From NCBI GenBank assembly GCA_944389835.1, contig CALXNU010000001.1, positions 1 through 64,000 of the forward strand: 64,000 bases of DNA, read 5' to 3'. The position numbers were made by a program, and so were the translations under genes. Of the stretch, positions 60,954 through 64,000 are shown in pieces (the first letter of the stretch is position 1; the number at the start of each line of letters is the position of its first letter). Under the pieces are notes generated by a model that was not told where the DNA came from, made no database searches, and saw only the letters and a program-made list of their open reading frames with translations. The stretch comes from an uncultured Succinivibrionaceae bacterium. Lineage in GTDB: Bacteria > Pseudomonadota > Gammaproteobacteria > Enterobacterales > Succinivibrionaceae.

Positions 60954-61682
60954 TTACATGGAGAAGCTTTCTCCTAAGTACACATCCTTCACTTTATCGT
61001 TATTAAGAATTTCTTGTGCGCTACCTTCAGCGATGATTTCACCTGCATTTACGATGTAAGCTCTTTCACAAACATCTAAGGTTTCACGCACATTATGATC
61101 GGTGATTAACACCCCAATGCCTCTTTCTTTTAAGTGTTTAATAATCCCTTTAATTTCACTTACAGAAATTGGATCAACACCTGCAAAAGGCTCATCTAAA
61201 AGAATAAATTTAGGATCAGCGGCTAATGCGCGAGCAATTTCAACACGTCTTCTCTCACCACCTGAAAGACTCATGCCAATATTTTTTCTTAAGTGAGTAA
61301 TAGAAAACTCTTCAAGAAGCTCATCTACGCGTTGGGCGATTTCACCTTTACTTAAATCAGGAATAAGCTCAATTACTCCTTTTAAATTATCCTCAACGGA
61401 TAATTTTCTAAAAATAGAGTTTTCTTGAGGTAAATAACCAAGACCGGCTCTTGCTCTTTGATTCATGGGCATAAAGGTAATATCTTGATCATTTAATAAA
61501 ACCTGACCTTGTTCGGTATTAATGATCCCCACAATCATATAAAACGAGGTAGTTTTACCGGCACCATTCGGACCTAGAAGTCCTACTACGCTACCGCTTT
61601 TGATCTCAAGACTTACATCATGGACTACGGTACGTTTTTTATAAGTCTTTTTTAGGTGTAGTGCTTTTAAAGTATTCATCAA
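60954..61682 (-). CDS. lptB: LPS export ABC transporter ATPase LptB
   Basis: ATPase driving lipopolysaccharide transport with LptFG and LptC. 242 residues. Walker [17 protein letters not shown] (about 33-48), signature [16 protein letters not shown] (about 138), Walker [14 protein letters not shown]. Its start overlaps the lptA stop by 4 nt. Confidence 0.98.
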   Translation of the reverse strand: MMNTLKALHLKKTYKKRTVVHDVSLEIKSGSVVGLLGPNGAGKTTSFYMIVGIINTEQGQVLLNDQDITFMPMNQRARAGLGYLPQENSIFRKLSVEDNLKGVIELIPDLSKGEIAQRVDELLEEFSITHLRKNIGMSLSGGERRRVEIARALAADPKFILLDEPFAGVDPISVSEIKGIIKHLKERGIGVLITDHNVRETLDVCERAYIVNAGEIIAEGSAQEILNNDKVKDVYLGESFSM

Positions 61683-62200
61683 TCACCTTTATTTTCATTT
61701 TTAAGTTCAGCAGGAACAAAGGTGCTAGAAACTCTTCCGCCTTGAGCGCGTTGATTTTCAGCTCTCATCTTTTGAGTTTGGATATTATATTCAATTCTCT
61801 CACCGCTCATTCGTGACTCACCTTGCCAAATGGTAGCCTGACCTGAAAGAACTACCAGGTTTTGTACTGGCAAATAGCTTAAAGTGCGGGACTTAGTGTG
61901 AATTGGCTTACCATTATCTAAGGTTTGCTCAAAAGTTACAGGATTACCGTAGGCGATAATGGACTCAAGCTGTCCGTTAGAGGCTCTTTGCACTTCAACT
62001 TTATCGGCATTAATTTTCATGGTGCCTTGAGTTGCTTCAACATCACCTTCAAATATAACGCGATTGGCTTTTAGATCTGCCATTTGTTGCTCTGAAACCA
62101 CATTGATTGGTTTTTCATAATCACTTTGTAGCGCAAAGGCTTCACTTGCAAAGATTATAGAGGCAAAAATAAGACTAATTGGCAGGGTAGTAGCGCGCAT
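61679..62200 (-). CDS. lptA: LPS transport periplasmic bridge protein LptA
   Basis: Oligomeric beta-jellyroll bridge carrying LPS across the periplasm. 173 residues: signal peptide to about Ala23 (EAFA), then the OstA-like fold with [25 protein letters not shown]. Overlaps lptC by 26 nt and lptB by 4 nt. Confidence 0.95.
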   Translation of the reverse strand: MRATTLPISLIFASIIFASEAFALQSDYEKPINVVSEQQMADLKANRVIFEGDVEATQGTMKINADKVEVQRASNGQLESIIAYGNPVTFEQTLDNGKPIHTKSRTLSYLPVQNLVVLSGQATIWQGESRMSGERIEYNIQTQKMRAENQRAQGGRVSSTFVPAELKNENKGD

Positions 62201-62750
62201 GAGGCTCTCCTGAAATAGTGATGGTATCAGTATTTAGATCTACTTTAAAACCTGTACCATAGTTAATGAAATTCTGACCTTCAATTACAATTAACCGATC
62301 AGAGAAAATTTCTTTAGTGATTAAATTGTAATCGACTTTTTCTGTAGAAATCTTTTTAAGCGTAGGGTCTTGATGTAAAGGAGTTAATACTATGCTTCCT
62401 TCTAAACTTGCTTTGCTATCAATAATATAAGATCCTTTCATGGCTTTAATTTGCCAACGGTTGGGCTCTTGTTGTTGATTTTGGTAATCATGCCACACGC
62501 CAGTTGGCTTTTCTAAAGTTATCAAGGTTTGTTTTTCAAAGTATTCAACATGTGGAGAGTCAATTACTGCTGTAAGTTGCCCCTCTTCATTATAGTTTTC
62601 ACCATGAAAGTTTTTAGCTATAAAGGTTGGATATTTAAGTAAAGTCTCATCAGAAACCTCAGGAATTAGGTTTACTGAGAGACGATACACAATTGCGGCC
62701 ATAATAATTAAGATGCCAGCTAAAATCATAGAGCGTAAGGTAACGCCCAT
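62175..62750 (-). CDS. lptC: LPS export membrane-anchored protein LptC
   Basis: Inner-membrane-anchored LPS carrier between LptFG and LptA. 191 residues: one N-terminal membrane helix (about 7-25), then a jellyroll with TAVIDSPHVEYFEKQTLITLEKP-type strands. One base separates it from kdsC, and it overlaps lptA. Confidence 0.94.
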   Translation of the reverse strand: MGVTLRSMILAGILIIMAAIVYRLSVNLIPEVSDETLLKYPTFIAKNFHGENYNEEGQLTAVIDSPHVEYFEKQTLITLEKPTGVWHDYQNQQQEPNRWQIKAMKGSYIIDSKASLEGSIVLTPLHQDPTLKKISTEKVDYNLITKEIFSDRLIVIEGQNFINYGTGFKVDLNTDTITISGEPHARYYPAN

Positions 62751-62751
62751 T

Positions 62752-63465
62752 TTAGAAAGGACCTCCGCATAAAGGTAATTTGCCTTGGCTCATTAAAATT
62801 AGATCCAAAAGCTCACGGGCAGCACCGCGACCGCCATCATAATGTAAGACAAGATCTGCAATTTGTAACATATAAGGATGAGCATCCTTTGGGCAGGCAC
62901 TAAAACCTGCAGCTTCAAAGAGTGGTACATCGTTTAGATCATCGCCCATCACGGCAATTTCATCACGTTGTAAATTGTGCTCTTTCATTAAAGTTTCAAC
63001 AGAGACTCTTTTATCTTGTTGTCCCTGCATAACAATAGTCACTCCAAGTTCATCCATGCGTCTTTGGGTAAGTTTTGAATTGCGAGCGGTAACAATGGCA
63101 ATTTTAAGTCCCACTTTTACGGCATGGGACATCCCAAGACCATCTTTGGTATAAAACTTTTTATACTCACCAACCTCAGGATCAAGATAGATACCACCTT
63201 CAGTTAAGGTACCATCAACATCAAAACCTACTAATTTAATCTTCTTTAATCTCTCAAAGATTTGTTTATCAATAGGTCCATGACAAGTTTGGATATATTG
63301 TGCGTTCAAACTTTGGAAATTTGTATCTTGTACGTTTTCATTAGGGGTATTTTGAAAGTTTGGGCCACGTCCATGTCCTTGTCCACCAAAGCCGCGACCT
63401 TGACCTTGACCTTGACCATGTCTTCTAAGGCCTAAACCTTGATTAAAATTATTTTGCTCTCTCAT
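62752..63465 (-). CDS. kdsC: KDO-8-phosphate phosphatase KdsC, with Gly/Gln-rich extension
   Basis: HAD-family phosphatase producing KDO for LPS. 237 residues against 188 in E. coli. Catalytic DVDGTLTEGG (about 77), TARNSK, and GDDLNDVPLF are present. The family N-terminal hallmark TCxGP appears as TCHGP at about 60, so roughly 50 residues precede it. These are Gly/Gln/Asn/Arg-rich (GQGQGQGRGFGGQGHGRG). The DNA there repeats the hexamer CCTTGA three times. The ATG at 63465 has AGGA at good spacing. Confidence 0.94.
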   Translation of the reverse strand: MREQNNFNQGLGLRRHGQGQGQGRGFGGQGHGRGPNFQNTPNENVQDTNFQSLNAQYIQTCHGPIDKQIFERLKKIKLVGFDVDGTLTEGGIYLDPEVGEYKKFYTKDGLGMSHAVKVGLKIAIVTARNSKLTQRRMDELGVTIVMQGQQDKRVSVETLMKEHNLQRDEIAVMGDDLNDVPLFEAAGFSACPKDAHPYMLQIADLVLHYDGGRGAARELLDLILMSQGKLPLCGGPF

Positions 63466-63491
63466 AATCTTATTTCCTATAGTTTGTTTAA

Positions 63492-64000
63492 TTAAATAAT
63501 TCCAGCTTGCAAAAGATCATGCATATTAAATGCGCCAATTGGATGATTGTCATCATCCACCACGACTAAAGCACTAATTTTCTTTTGCTGCATTAAAGCT
63601 AAAGCATCGGCGGCCAGAGTATGGGCTTTTACATAAGAGCATGATGCCGTCATAACTTTGCTAATTTTTTCTTTTAAGGAGATTTCCTTTTCTAGAGTGC
63701 GTCTTACATCACCATCAGTAAAAACTCCGGCTAAAGTATGATCAGGATTTAGCACTACAACCATGCCTAAGCTTTTTTGAGTCATTTCAATCAAGGTTTT
63801 TTCAATGCTTTCATCAATATCAACTTTAGGAAGAGCAGGTCCTTGATGCATTAAATCACCGCAACGCACTAAAAGCTTACGTCCTAAAGCACCACCTGGA
63901 TGGGAGAGCGCAAAGTCTCTTTCCGTAAAACCACGCGCTTCAATTAAAGCCACTACTAAGGCATCTCCGATGGCAAGTTCTGCAGTTGAGCTTGTGGTAG
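63492..64000 (-). CDS. kdsD: Arabinose-5-phosphate isomerase KdsD, C-terminal part
   Basis: Converts ribulose-5-phosphate to arabinose-5-phosphate for KDO synthesis. Only the C-terminal ~169 residues are in the window; the reading frame stays open to the right edge. Visible are the end of the SIS domain (SSTAELAIGDALVVALIEARGFTERDFALSHPGGALGRKL in order) and two CBS domains. First gene in this window of the kdsD-kdsC-lptC-lptA-lptB-rpoN-hpf-ptsN-rapZ cluster. Confidence 0.95.
   Translation of the reverse strand, partial: TTSSTAELAIGDALVVALIEARGFTERDFALSHPGGALGRKLLVRCGDLMHQGPALPKVDIDESIEKTLIEMTQKSLGMVVVLNPDHTLAGVFTDGDVRRTLEKEISLKEKISKVMTASCSYVKAHTLAADALALMQQKKISALVVVDDDNHPIGAFNMHDLLQAGII

Overview
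The window is an AT-rich chromosomal segment of a fermentative or facultatively anaerobic gammaproteobacterium. The F1Fo ATP synthase, GyrB, MnmG, EF-P, HPF and the kdsD-kdsC-lptC-lptA-lptB-rpoN-hpf-ptsN-rapZ order are all of gammaproteobacterial type. Class III ribonucleotide reductase plus cytochrome bd fits a low-oxygen lifestyle. The combination suggests Succinivibrionaceae/Aeromonadales; this is inference, as no rRNA gene is present.

Layout: (1) 1-12792, minus strand: dnaA-dnaN-recF, then a three-gene JetA-JetB-JetC (MksF/E/B-like) SMC operon, then gyrB. The 5' end of a group IIC intron sits just after the gyrB terminator and runs off the left edge. (2) 12793-17186: dnaA-rpmH intergenic region with initiator-box-like repeats, then rpmH-rnpA-yidD-yidC-mnmE. 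(3) 17217-23755, minus: pqiABC, then nrdD, a 52-residue glycyl-radical-domain gene, and nrdG. (4) 24112-28899: earP and efp, a glycosyltransferase, tpx, ugd. (5) 28900-31027: an origin-like region with repeated CCCACA boxes, an IHF-consensus site and AT-rich tracts on both sides of a 364-residue gene of unknown family. (6) 31028-42464: mnmG-rsmG-parA-parB-atpIBEFHAGDC. (7) 42652-49656: GntR regulator, rsmD, ftsY, TonB-dependent receptor, and a divergent exbB-exbD-tonB operon with a Fur-like box. (8) 49781-57147: cydA-cydB-cydX-cydD-cydC-rpoH. (9) 57144-64000, minus: kdsD (partial) to rapZ.

The genes combine replication initiation and chromosome handling (DnaA, DnaN, RecF, GyrB, JetABC, ParAB), envelope building (YidC, Lpt, Kds, Pqi, TonB) and energy (ATP synthase, cytochrome bd).

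The strongest unusual signals are: a condensin-like JetABC operon without JetD inside the dnaA-gyrB cluster; a class III ribonucleotide reductase whose glycyl-radical segment is a separate small gene; a cluster of TTTCCCACA-type boxes inside cydD, present in more than one reading frame and so apparently selected as DNA; matching box clusters at two candidate origins; a DnaA with a very long Q/N/M-rich domain II and an altered DNA-contact motif; an rpmH start apparently served by a Shine-Dalgarno sequence across a hairpin; and a twin CX9C insertion in the ATP synthase a subunit.
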